Shown in pieces: positions 24,889 through 33,203 of a stretch of 64,000 bases of DNA (the first letter of the stretch is position 1; the number at the start of each line of letters is the position of its first letter). The notes under the pieces are model-generated. The model was not told where the DNA came from. It saw only the letters and a program-made list of their open reading frames with translations, and did not search any database. The DNA comes from CAZSHG01 sp964459995 (lineage in GTDB: Bacteria > UBP14 > UBA6098), in contig CAYWOR010000002.1 of the NCBI GenBank assembly GCA_964459995.1, positions 186,001-250,000 of the forward strand, read 5' to 3'. A program made the position numbers and the translations under genes.

Positions 24889-26400
24889 CTATCCGAACTT
24901 GATTCCCTGCGCTAAGGGGAGATCGGGCGAATAGTTCACCGTATTAGTTTGACGGCGCATATATGCTTTCCAGCAGTCGGAGCCGGATTCTCTTCCGCCG
25001 CCGGTTTCCTTTTCGCCGCCGAAAGCTCCGCCGATTTCCGCGCCGCTCGTGCCGATGTTCACATTCGCGATGCCGCAATCCGAGCCGACCTCGGATAAGA
25101 ATTTGTGCGCCTCGCGGACATTATTCGTGAAAATCGCTGAGCTAAGTCCTTGCGGGACATCGTTATGGACACGAAGGGCTTCCTCGAAATTCTCATATTC
25201 GATTATATAGAGAATCGGGGCGAAAGTTTCCTCCTGAACGATTTTGAACTCGTTCTTCGCCGCGGCGATACATGGCGTAACATAGCATCCGCCCGGTAAA
25301 TCGAGCTTTTCGCCGCCGTAGATAACCTCGCCGCCCTCTTCTTTGAGCCTTTGGATTGCGGTCATCATCTCATCGACCGAGCCTGTGTCGATCAACGGCC
25401 CCATTAGGGTGTTACTGTCAAGCGGGTTTCCGATACGCACCTGTTTGTAGGCGGATACGAGCTTCTCTACAAGCTCCGCACGTTTCGATTTGTGAACGAT
25501 AATCCTGCGTGTCGAGGTGCATCTCTGGCCTGCGGTGCCTACCGAACCGAATACGATTGCCGGAACAGTGATTTTCATATCGGCATCGGGGGTAACGATT
25601 ATGGCGTTGTTTCCGCCAAGCTCGAGAATTGTCTTGCCGAGCCTTTCGCCGACAACTTTGCCGACATGATAGCCAACTCTACAGCTTCCGGTAGCGGAAA
25701 CCAGCCGCACGCGATGGTCATTGATGAGCATCTCGCCGACATCGGAGCCGCGCCCTATTAGCAGGCTGAGGATCGCCGGATCGACATCCATCTCGCGACA
25801 GACTTCTTCGGCTATCTTTGTGCATGCGATGGCTGTGAGAGGGGTTTTACTGGAGGGTTTCCAGATATTCGAATCGCCGCAAACAACTGCGAGCGCAACA
25901 TTCCAAGCCCAAACCGCGACAGGGAAATTAAAGGCAGAAATCACGCCGATAATCCCCAATGGATGCCATTGCTCCATCATGAAATGCGCCGGACGCTCGG
26001 ATTTCATCGTGAGGCCGTAGAGCTGGCGCGAAAGCCCGACGGCGAAATCGCAGATGTCGATCATCTCTTGGACTTCGCCCTCGCCCTCGGCGGCGATTTT
26101 GCCCATTTCAAGAGTTACGAGCTTGCCAAGATCGGACTTACGCTCCCGAAGCTTATTACCAAGCCTGCGAATAATCTCGCCGCGTTTCGGAGCGGGTATC
26201 TCGCGAAGCTTTAGAAATGCCGCTTGTGCCGCATCGGCGATTTTCTGGTAATCTTCGCCGTTCGCCTGACGGATAGTCGCGAGTTTTGAACCGTCTATCG
26301 GCGAATAGACATCCAGCGGAGAGCCGTTGCCCAACCATTCGCCGTTGAAACCTCCCTTAAGTTCGCCGGTGAGACCGAATTTTTCGAGAATTTCCTTCAT
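24889..26400 (-). CDS. Aldehyde dehydrogenase, ALDH7 (antiquitin) type
   Basis: NAD(P)-dependent oxidation of an aldehyde to the acid. The whole 503-residue chain follows the ALDH7 family: MEQWHPLGIIGVISAFNFPV (about 143), WKPSSKTPLTA (about 180), LELGGNNAIIV (about 266) and the catalytic Cys in GTAGQRCTST (about 300). ALDH7 members act on alpha-aminoadipate semialdehyde / piperideine-6-carboxylate in lysine breakdown, but also on other semialdehydes; no lysine-catabolic neighbours are present. Monocistronic or paired with the upstream lipoprotein gene (24 bp gap). Confidence 0.92.
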   Translation of the reverse strand: MKEILEKFGLTGELKGGFNGEWLGNGSPLDVYSPIDGSKLATIRQANGEDYQKIADAAQAAFLKLREIPAPKRGEIIRRLGNKLRERKSDLGKLVTLEMGKIAAEGEGEVQEMIDICDFAVGLSRQLYGLTMKSERPAHFMMEQWHPLGIIGVISAFNFPVAVWAWNVALAVVCGDSNIWKPSSKTPLTAIACTKIAEEVCREMDVDPAILSLLIGRGSDVGEMLINDHRVRLVSATGSCRVGYHVGKVVGERLGKTILELGGNNAIIVTPDADMKITVPAIVFGSVGTAGQRCTSTRRIIVHKSKRAELVEKLVSAYKQVRIGNPLDSNTLMGPLIDTGSVDEMMTAIQRLKEEGGEVIYGGEKLDLPGGCYVTPCIAAAKNEFKIVQEETFAPILYIIEYENFEEALRVHNDVPQGLSSAIFTNNVREAHKFLSEVGSDCGIANVNIGTSGAEIGGAFGGEKETGGGRESGSDCWKAYMRRQTNTVNYSPDLPLAQGIKFG

Positions 26401-26424
26401 CGTCTTCCCTTCTGTTTTCTATGT

Positions 26425-26796
26425 TTATCTTCTTGATGGCCAACGATTTACTTCAACATGCGGTTCGCCGGTGCCGTAATATGATACTCTGACCTCCGGT
26501 CTGCGCCTTACGAAATTCGTTGTGTCGGTATGAATCGCAAGACTCGCCCTTTTCATTCCGGGATTCTTTTCGATATACTGTTTGAGTGTTTCCACACCAA
26601 CATTTGCGACCTGTTCGCGTTCGGAATCCCCGAAAATGGCGATATGAACTATGTGCGGGGGATCTTCGAAGGCCGGTTTCGTAGTATCCGGGCCTTCATA
26701 CAGAGTTAAGACCTTCAGCTTTTCTTCACTTTTGGAGCATCCAAAGGATAGAAGAACCATCACGATTAGGAATGTGATAAGAATCGCCTTTTTCAT
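26425..26796 (-). CDS. Small lipoprotein of unknown function
   Basis: Not recognised. Signal peptide with lipobox VLLSFGC (Cys near residue 20), then a 100-residue domain with VHIAIFGDSEREQVANVGVE and a basic C-terminus. The start at 26796 (MKKAILITFL) follows a better site than the upstream in-frame codon. The adjacent aldehyde dehydrogenase gene is on the same strand 24 bp downstream. Confidence 0.6.
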   Translation of the reverse strand: MKKAILITFLIVMVLLSFGCSKSEEKLKVLTLYEGPDTTKPAFEDPPHIVHIAIFGDSEREQVANVGVETLKQYIEKNPGMKRASLAIHTDTTNFVRRRPEVRVSYYGTGEPHVEVNRWPSRR

Positions 26797-26886
26797 CTCT
26801 CTCCTCATTATTTAAACCGTATTTCAATATATACGAATATATATGATTGCGAATTTCGTGCCGTAAATCAAGTCAAAACTATCACC

Positions 26887-26915
26887 TTGCAAAACTCATA
26901 GATTATATTTAATAT
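26887..26915 (+). promoter_or_regulatory. Promoter of the antiporter gene, predicting a leaderless mRNA
   Basis: TTGCAA (26887-26892) and TAATAT (26910-26915) are 17 bp apart. Transcription should begin within a base or two of the ATG at 26922, which lacks any ribosome-binding site. Confidence 0.5.
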
Positions 26916-26921
26916 TTGCGC

Positions 26922-28169
26922 ATGCATTGGCTACCGGACATATTCATCGCGGTTCGCGATATTTTCAATCAGCATGTAATCTTCGGTATTGGCGTGCTTC
27001 TGATGGGCGGTTTCTTTTTTGGAAAGCTCGCGCAGAGGTTTAGTCTTCCTGCCGTTACCGGTTATATCGTCGCGGGATTGCTTTTGGGCGATTCGATTCT
27101 TGGGTTCGTCCATGTCGAGATGACTGCAAACCTAAGGTTAATCACCGATATTGCGCTCGGAATCGTCGCGATAACCATCGGCGCAGAATTCGACCGTGCA
27201 AAACTGCGCAGATTGGGCATAAGTATTGTCATTATAACGGTTTTTCAACTCCTCGCCACCTTCTTCGCTGTTAGCATCGCACTGTATGTTTTCAAAATGC
27301 CATCGCTCTATGCCGTGCTTCTGGGAGCGATTGCCACAGCTACCGCACCTGCCGCAACTGTGGCAATTATTCAGGAGCTTCGTGCAAGGGGTGATTATGT
27401 CGATACTCTATATGGTATTGTGGCTCTCGACGACGCCGGATGTGTGGCGATTTTCGCGATGGCTTTTGCTGTCGTTTCAAGTTTCGGTGGCGGAAGTATC
27501 GACTTTTCCAATTTCTGGGGGATAATCAGCAGAAGTCTTCTCGAGATTGTTTTCTCGCTTATGGTGGGGTTTTTTGGTGGTTTGGGTCTCCATTTTCTTA
27601 CTTATCGCAAGACAAATCAAAACGAGACTTTGATCCTGTCTCTGAGTATGATTCTAATAATTACGGCTGTTTCTATTTCGCTTCATCTTTCTCCATTGTT
27701 GGCTAACATGATGGCCGGCGCAGTTGTGATTAATGCATCGCCCAGAGGCATAAGGGCATTACGGTCAATAGCCCCATTAACACCGCCTTTATATGCTGTA
27801 TTTTTCGCAATCGCCGGAACAGAGTTGAAACTCAATATCATCGCGAGCAAGCAAGTTCTCATCTGGGGAATCGTTTATGTTCTTGCGAGAGCTGTCGGCA
27901 AATACGGCGGTGTTTGGCTTGGAACCACCGCGGCAAAATCGGAAAAAAGAATACGAAACAACCTTGGTTTGTCGATGTTACCTCAAGCCGGAGTGGCGAT
28001 TGGTCTCGTGCTCTTCATACAAACAACGTCTTACTATGTCGGTGCCACACCTGACATTAAATTTGTTTTCGATCAAATGGTGAACATCATCCTTTTTGCT
28101 GTGCTAATCAACGAATTAGTTGGTCCGCCGTTATCGAAACGCGGCATTCTGAGGGGATCTGACATTTAG
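26922..28169 (+). CDS. Monovalent cation:proton antiporter, CPA2/Kef type
   Basis: Inner-membrane Na+(K+)/H+ exchanger with about 12 membrane helices over 415 residues. Features are FGKLAQRFSLPAVTGYIVAG (helix 2), ITIGAEFD, GAIATATAPAATVAI and the conserved Asp pair in VALDDAGCVA. No C-terminal TrkA-N domain is present; the regulatory role may be taken by the EIIA-like protein encoded 8 bp downstream. ATG at 26922 is preferred to TTG at 26916. Confidence 0.87.
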   Translation: MHWLPDIFIAVRDIFNQHVIFGIGVLLMGGFFFGKLAQRFSLPAVTGYIVAGLLLGDSILGFVHVEMTANLRLITDIALGIVAITIGAEFDRAKLRRLGISIVIITVFQLLATFFAVSIALYVFKMPSLYAVLLGAIATATAPAATVAIIQELRARGDYVDTLYGIVALDDAGCVAIFAMAFAVVSSFGGGSIDFSNFWGIISRSLLEIVFSLMVGFFGGLGLHFLTYRKTNQNETLILSLSMILIITAVSISLHLSPLLANMMAGAVVINASPRGIRALRSIAPLTPPLYAVFFAIAGTELKLNIIASKQVLIWGIVYVLARAVGKYGGVWLGTTAAKSEKRIRNNLGLSMLPQAGVAIGLVLFIQTTSYYVGATPDIKFVFDQMVNIILFAVLINELVGPPLSKRGILRGSDI

Positions 28170-28176
28170 GAGAATT

Positions 28177-28995
28177 ATGGATGCATTCGAAACGTTGAAA
28201 AAATCGCTTTGCATTCCGGCGCTAAAATCGCGTAAAAAGCACGCTGTTCTCGAGGAAATCTCCGAAATTCTCGCACAACAGCCGGAACTAAGAGGGATAT
28301 CAAAAGAGGAAATCGCTCGTGGCTTTATGGAGCGCGAGATGCTCGGCTCGACCGGTTTCGGCGGAGGTTTGGCCATCCCCCACTGTAAATTCGACGGCTT
28401 AGATGAATTTATGATCGGTCTCGCAGTTTCCAAAAAAGGTGTTAACTACGACGCTATCGACCACCGCAAGGTTCACCTTTTCTGTTTTATTGTCGGTCCG
28501 GCAAATCAGCCGCAGGGGCATGTCAAACTTCTTGCAGAAATCTCACTCGTCCTTCGCGAGGAATCAGTTCGCCGCGCCCTAATCGCCGCATCGACTCAGA
28601 CCGCACTTTTTGAGGAATTCACCCGGCACTGCATGGGCGAGTGCAAAGCCCAGACACGCGAAAAAAAGCTTTTAATTATGGTTGTTCAGGGCGAGGATAT
28701 GACTCTTTCGATAATCGAGCTATTCATCGAGCTTGGACTGCGCGGCGCTTCTGTAATCGAATCTTCGAGTATGGGCAAGATGCTTTCGCGCGTGCCGCTT
28801 TTCGCCGATTTTATTAACTTCCTCGGATCAGAAGGGGATTACCATCGAACGATAATCACGACGATTCCAGCCGATGAAGTTGACGATATTATTTTCAAAA
28901 TCGAAGCCGTTACCGGCGATCTCGAAAAACATAGCGGTGCGATGCTCATGGTGCTCGACGCCCCTATAATCAAAGGTTCTCTGGAATCTATTTAG
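28177..28995 (+). CDS. PTS EIIA-like regulatory protein with second C-terminal domain
   Basis: The N-terminal about 150 residues form a fructose/nitrogen-type EIIA domain: GSTGFGGGLAIPHCK has the phosphorylatable His. The C-terminal about 110 residues (from EKKLLIMVVQGEDM) look like a ferredoxin-like or P-II-like regulatory domain and are not assigned. No sugar permease or EIIB is nearby, so a regulatory role for the adjacent antiporter is more likely than sugar uptake. AGGAG lies before the ATG, and the gap to the antiporter gene is 7 bp. Confidence 0.8.
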   Translation: MDAFETLKKSLCIPALKSRKKHAVLEEISEILAQQPELRGISKEEIARGFMEREMLGSTGFGGGLAIPHCKFDGLDEFMIGLAVSKKGVNYDAIDHRKVHLFCFIVGPANQPQGHVKLLAEISLVLREESVRRALIAASTQTALFEEFTRHCMGECKAQTREKKLLIMVVQGEDMTLSIIELFIELGLRGASVIESSSMGKMLSRVPLFADFINFLGSEGDYHRTIITTIPADEVDDIIFKIEAVTGDLEKHSGAMLMVLDAPIIKGSLESI

Positions 28996-29077
28996 TGGAA
29001 TCGAAAATTGCACGAAAAATATCTTGACACCACCGATGTCGAGGCATATTTTTGAAATTCGTTCTTTCGATTTATAG

Positions 29078-29150
<73 letters not shown>

Positions 29151-29157
29151 TAAAACT

Positions 29158-29179
29158 AAAGGCCCGCAAGGGCCTTTTT
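29158..29179 (+). terminator. Intrinsic terminator between the two tRNA genes
   Basis: AAGGCCC/GGGCCTT stem, GCAA loop, T-run. It implies that the following tRNA has its own promoter or depends on read-through. Confidence 0.75.
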
Positions 29180-29186
29180 AGAATAT

Positions 29187-29259
29187 GCCAGCATAGCTCA
29201 GTCGGTAGAGCAGCTCACTCGTAATGAGCAGGTCAACGGTTCGAATCCGTTTGCTGGCT
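29187..29259 (+). tRNA. tRNA-Thr (CGT)
   Basis: 73 nt, acceptor GCCAGCA/TGCTGGC, D arm AGCTCAGTCGGTAGAGC, anticodon loop CTCGTAA with CGT, T arm ACGGTTCGAATCCGT. Discriminator T; CCA not encoded. Confidence 0.97.
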
Positions 29260-29266
29260 AAATTTC

Positions 29267-29292
29267 GGGCGGTCGTCTGGGCCGCCTTTTTT
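29267..29292 (+). terminator. Terminator after tRNA-Thr
   Basis: GGCGG/CCGCC stem with an 8-9-nt loop followed by six T. It runs up to the stop codon of the convergent hydrolase gene. Confidence 0.7.
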
Positions 29293-29980
29293 ACAGCTCG
29301 ATGCTCTCTCCGGGCTGAAGTATCCTAACCTCTACCTCTTCCGAATCCACCATCTCAGCGAATTCCTCGGACGAACTGTCGATTGGCGGCCATGTGCCGT
29401 AATGCATCGGAACGACAATCTTTGGAGCGATCATATCTACAGCGATTGCGGCGTCGCGAGGCCCCATTGTGAAATTATCGCCGATTGGCAACAGCGCGAG
29501 ATCGACCTCCTCGAAATCCCCAAGGAACATCATCTCGGAAATCAGCGCGGTATCGCCGGCATGATAAATTGTAACACTGTCTATCTCGACAAGAAATCCG
29601 CAGGGCATGCCGGTATATACGATTGTGCCGTCCGTTTCGATGATAGCACTGCCGTGAAGCGCTGGGGTTAGCTTCACCCTTCCGAAAGGAAAATCGAATC
29701 CACCGCCAATGTGCATCGGATGGGTTTTATGCCCCCTTTGACCCGCATATACCGCAAGCTCGTTTGGGGCGATGATCGTAGAGCCGCATCTTTTCGCGAT
29801 ATTGAAAGCGTCGCCCACATGATCGCCGTGGCCGTGTGTGAGCAGAATGAAATCCGCGTGCAAACTCTCTGCTTTGGCCGCCGCTTTTGGATTTCCGGTG
29901 AGAAATGGATCGATGAGTATTGTGAATTTGTCGCTTTTAATTTCAAATGCGGCATGTCCCAACCATTTTACCTTGACCAT
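29291..29980 (-). CDS. UPF0173 metallo-beta-lactamase-fold hydrolase
   Basis: Predicted metal-dependent hydrolase, 229 residues. WLGHAAFEI at the N-terminus, LLTHGHGDHVGDAFN near residue 48 (metal-binding HxHxDH) and later His residues in HAGDTALI and PMHYGTWPP fit the YtkL/UlaG-like group. Substrate unknown. It stands alone, convergent to the tRNAs. Confidence 0.9.
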   Translation of the reverse strand: MVKVKWLGHAAFEIKSDKFTILIDPFLTGNPKAAAKAESLHADFILLTHGHGDHVGDAFNIAKRCGSTIIAPNELAVYAGQRGHKTHPMHIGGGFDFPFGRVKLTPALHGSAIIETDGTIVYTGMPCGFLVEIDSVTIYHAGDTALISEMMFLGDFEEVDLALLPIGDNFTMGPRDAAIAVDMIAPKIVVPMHYGTWPPIDSSSEEFAEMVDSEEVEVRILQPGESIEL

Positions 29981-30007
29981 TTTGTCCTCCGTGTTTAATT
30001 TAATATT

Positions 30008-30718
30008 ATGAAACGCAAAAGAAATGTAAGGACTTCCGGCGAAAAAATCAAGGAGGCGATTCTCGGTTCCGACCCCGCCGACCAGAGATTTTTCGCTTAT
30101 TTCTACGCTATCGGCACAATTTTCTATATTTTAACTTTGGCTGTTTTCATTCCACTCGGGAAACTTGTTGCGGAAAGAAACAACCTAAGCCCTGTCGTAA
30201 GCTGGGTTTTTCTTGGCTGTGTGTATTTTGGGATGCTCTTACTTATACGCCTTCTTCTTAGTTTTGTCAAAGGCTTGCGCGAATTTTACATCGGGAAAAA
30301 TACTGACGAGATTCAGGGTGACGATTTTTCTGAAATCGAAGCGCTTGTCCTGAAAGGAAAGTATTTGGAGGCGATAAACCGTTACCGCGAGGAGTTCCGT
30401 GAACGCGAAGGCAAAGATGAACGTCCGCGGATGAGAATAGCTGAGATATATTGGTTTTTCATGCAGGATTACCGTGGCGCGCTGAATCAGTATTCGCTCA
30501 TAGTTCGCACCACGAAAGACCCCGCAATAGAACTTCTCGGCTATATGAAGCTTATTGAACTTATGCGCGATAAATTTCCAGACGATGATAGGCTTATGCC
30601 GGCATGTAAATATGTAATTGCCCAATTCCCCGGCACAGCAGGCGCTCTTTTAGCAATGGACTGCGCCCAAAATAAACTGCACTCTCAACAAAGTAATCAA
30701 AACCCTGAGGTGAAATAA
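30008..30718 (+). CDS. Membrane protein with TPR-like cytoplasmic part
   Basis: Not recognised by name. Two membrane helices (about residues 29-50 and 60-85) are followed by about 150 residues with helical repeats (ALVLKGKYLEAINRYREEF, IAEIYWFFMQDYRGALNQYS) of tetratricopeptide type, suggesting a membrane-bound protein-interaction scaffold. The last base of its stop codon is the first of the next start (TAATG), tightly coupling it to the Y1-transposase-like gene. Confidence 0.65.
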   Translation: MKRKRNVRTSGEKIKEAILGSDPADQRFFAYFYAIGTIFYILTLAVFIPLGKLVAERNNLSPVVSWVFLGCVYFGMLLLIRLLLSFVKGLREFYIGKNTDEIQGDDFSEIEALVLKGKYLEAINRYREEFREREGKDERPRMRIAEIYWFFMQDYRGALNQYSLIVRTTKDPAIELLGYMKLIELMRDKFPDDDRLMPACKYVIAQFPGTAGALLAMDCAQNKLHSQQSNQNPEVK

Positions 30719-31128
30719 TGCCATTTTCTGAACTCTTTTACCACATTGTAATGAAAATTAATATTAGTGAAGTCAAGCTTCATGAGTTGACGCGAAAGAT
30801 TGTGCAGGCCAAACTCGAAGAGGAAATCGAAAGCATTGGCGGGGCGAATATATCGGTCAATCTAATGAACGACCATGCGCATCTTCTGGTGCAACTCCCG
30901 CAGATTATCGCCCCAGATGAAATAGTAAATCACCTCGCGGACTCGACATCGGAACTCGTCGATGGGATGGGGCGAAACGAAAAACTCGTCTGGGAGGAGG
31001 ATTTCGGGGTCGTTTCGGTCAGTAAATCGCATCTCGAAATCGTAACAAAATATGTCGAGACTCAAGTTGAGCGTCACGCTAGCGGGAATATTAACGAGAC
31101 TCTCGAGAGAATTTCTTCTGCGGATTAG
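30718..31128 (+). CDS. Y1-transposase-like (IS200/RAYT-related) protein, probably domesticated
   Basis: 136 residues with the layout of the HUH single-strand transposase fold: LFYHIVMKI at the start, HAH in NDHAHLLVQLP (residues 53-55, the HUH pair), FGVVSVSKSHLEIVTKYVET with the candidate nucleophile Tyr112, followed by RH. It differs from mobile copies in being coupled by TAATG to a cellular membrane-protein gene and in having no recognisable element ends nearby. A DNA-nicking or binding role is inferred. The sequence shows only the fold signature. Confidence 0.65.
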   Translation: MPFSELFYHIVMKINISEVKLHELTRKIVQAKLEEEIESIGGANISVNLMNDHAHLLVQLPQIIAPDEIVNHLADSTSELVDGMGRNEKLVWEEDFGVVSVSKSHLEIVTKYVETQVERHASGNINETLERISSAD

Positions 31129-31489
31129 GTATCGATAATTTGAGCTTTCGAGCGGTGGAGAAATTCATCTTGAAACCGCCAGCCAATTCTGTATATTGGT
31201 TTTTAATAACACCTTTATGTGATATGTTCGACAAGAGAAAAGACAAAATAAGATACCCTTAGATGCCAAAATTCAGCGCAGTGTGGGCATTGTATTATTT
31301 ACTATTAGCATTCTTATTGTATAATATTATAGGGTCGATAGTAATAAAATAATTCCGCTTTCTCGTTTCAGATGCTCAATAGGGAAGATTGTCAATGTCT
31401 ATGCTATTCATTATCAATGTGTTAAATACTGCGAGTTGATTCTAAATCTAAAAAAATAACTTAAATCCTATTTAACTGAAAGGATAACT
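31129..31489. other. AT-rich intergenic region before hutH
   Basis: No gene seen in 361 bp. A TATAAT lies at 31320-31325 without a convincing -35 partner. GAAAGGA before the ATG at 31490 is the hutH ribosome-binding site. Confidence 0.4.
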
Positions 31490-33013
31490 ATGCCTATCGT
31501 TCTTGATGGTAGCAATCTCACAATTGAAAAAGTAGTCGCAATCGCTCGTTCTGGTGAAAAAGTTGAGCTTTCCGCAGAGGCGGAATCTCGAATTAATAAA
31601 TGCCGCGCGCTTCTCGAAGAAAAGATTGTCGCGAAAGAGATTATGTATGGCGTCAACACAGGTATCGGCGAGTTTTCCGAGGTCGTTCTCGATGACGAAC
31701 AGATTAAGGAATTCCAAAAGTATCTCATTTACAACCACGCCGCCGGCATCGGTGAACCTGCGCCGATAGAGCATGTGCGCGGCGCGATGGTCGGCAGAAT
31801 AAATGTTCACGCTCATGGCAACTCCGGATGCCGGATCAATATCACCAAAACCCTTGTTGAAATGCTTAACAGAGGCGTCACGCCGGTGGTTTGCGTAAAA
31901 GGCTCTGTCGGTGCCTGCGGCGATCTCGCGCCAATGTCGCAAATCGCATTGCTCATGATGGGCGAGGGCGAGGCTTTTTATAAGGGCGAGCGTCTTCCCG
32001 GCAAAGTCGCTCTGGAAAAGGCGGGAATCGAAATCCCCGGACTTAAGGCTCGTGACGGATTGGCGACAATCAATGGCTCGAACCTTCTGACTGCGATGAG
32101 TGCCATTCACCTTTACGATTTCTATCGTTGGCTCAAACAGGCTGAAATCGCCTGCTCGATGACTCTCGAAGCACTTTTGGCCAACATGAAACCCTATAAC
32201 GAAAAGCTTCATCGCGCACGCGGGTTCAAAGGCGCAATCAGCTCAGCGAGCAATATTATGAAGTGTATCGACGGAAGCGACCTCGTTACCGGCAAACTCA
32301 AAGTCAAGGTGCAGGATGCTTATTCTATGCGCTCGACCCCGCAGGTTCTCGGTGCCGTCCGCGATTCCCTCGATTGGGCACGTTCGCAGGTCGAAATCGA
32401 GCTGAACGGCATTGGCGACAATCCGATTTTCTTCCCTGAAGAAAAACTGACACTTACCGGAGCGAATTTTCAGGGAAGCCCTGTCAGTCTTCCGATGGAT
32501 ATGGCCGGCGCGGCGATTACTATGGCGAGCGTGTTGTCCGAACGCAGGCTCAACAGACTTCTCAATCCGGCGTTAAGTGTGGGGTTGCCACCCTTCCTAA
32601 CCAAAGGCGCGGGAATGTTCTCCGGCCTTATGCTTAGCCAATACACAGCCGACATGCAGATTGTCGAGCAGAGGATACTTTCCATGCCGGCTTCGATACA
32701 ATCGATTCCGGCGGCGGCGGATCAGGAGGATTTCGTTAGCATGGGAATGAACACCGCGCTCAAAAACGGCATGATTCTCGATAACGCCTATGGCGTTCTG
32801 GGAATCGAGTTCATGGCCGCCGCGCAAGCGCTCGATTTTCGCGAGTTTACTCCGGGTGTGGGGGTTCGCAAGGCGAAAGAGGTTGTCCGCAGGCATGTTG
32901 ATTTCCTCGATGTCGATAGGCCGCTTTATTCGGATCATAACAAGATGAAAGCGCTGGTCAAATCACTCGAAATCCTCGAAGAGGTTGAAAGAACTGTCGG
33001 CCCGCTCGAATAA
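31490..33013 (+). CDS. hutH: Histidine ammonia-lyase family enzyme with ACG in place of ASG
   Basis: Cytoplasmic MIO enzyme that removes ammonia from histidine (or another aromatic amino acid) without redox cofactor. YGVNTGIGEF near residue 53 and NHAAGIGEPA near 82 match the family. The cofactor-forming tripeptide lies at residues 142-144 in SVGACGDLAPMSQ: Ala-Cys-Gly, where most family members have Ala-Ser-Gly. Other active-site motifs (NGSNLLTAM, QDAYSMRSTPQ, FQGSPVSLPMD) are intact. The three other histidine-degradation genes are absent here, so histidine use is not proven; tyrosine or phenylalanine is possible. Confidence 0.85.
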   Translation: MPIVLDGSNLTIEKVVAIARSGEKVELSAEAESRINKCRALLEEKIVAKEIMYGVNTGIGEFSEVVLDDEQIKEFQKYLIYNHAAGIGEPAPIEHVRGAMVGRINVHAHGNSGCRINITKTLVEMLNRGVTPVVCVKGSVGACGDLAPMSQIALLMMGEGEAFYKGERLPGKVALEKAGIEIPGLKARDGLATINGSNLLTAMSAIHLYDFYRWLKQAEIACSMTLEALLANMKPYNEKLHRARGFKGAISSASNIMKCIDGSDLVTGKLKVKVQDAYSMRSTPQVLGAVRDSLDWARSQVEIELNGIGDNPIFFPEEKLTLTGANFQGSPVSLPMDMAGAAITMASVLSERRLNRLLNPALSVGLPPFLTKGAGMFSGLMLSQYTADMQIVEQRILSMPASIQSIPAAADQEDFVSMGMNTALKNGMILDNAYGVLGIEFMAAAQALDFREFTPGVGVRKAKEVVRRHVDFLDVDRPLYSDHNKMKALVKSLEILEEVERTVGPLE

Positions 33014-33036
33014 TTCGATTCGAATACCAAACCACA

Positions 33037-33066
33037 AAGGCGGCTTCATACGGAGCCGCCTTATTT
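33037..33066 (+). terminator. Terminator after hutH
   Basis: AAGGCGGCT/AGCCGCCTT, 9-bp stem with 8-nt loop, followed by ATTTAT; a moderately strong intrinsic terminator 23 bp after the stop. Confidence 0.65.
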
Positions 33067-33203
33067 ATCTCATTGTTAACGATTACTCACATTCTCAACC
33101 CTTCACACCTACTCTCCACTCTCGACTCCTTCCCCGTTTCCTATTTCTTTGTTGCACAATCGCCCTTTCTGTCCTAAATTGAATAATTAACGGATGAACC
33201 GAT

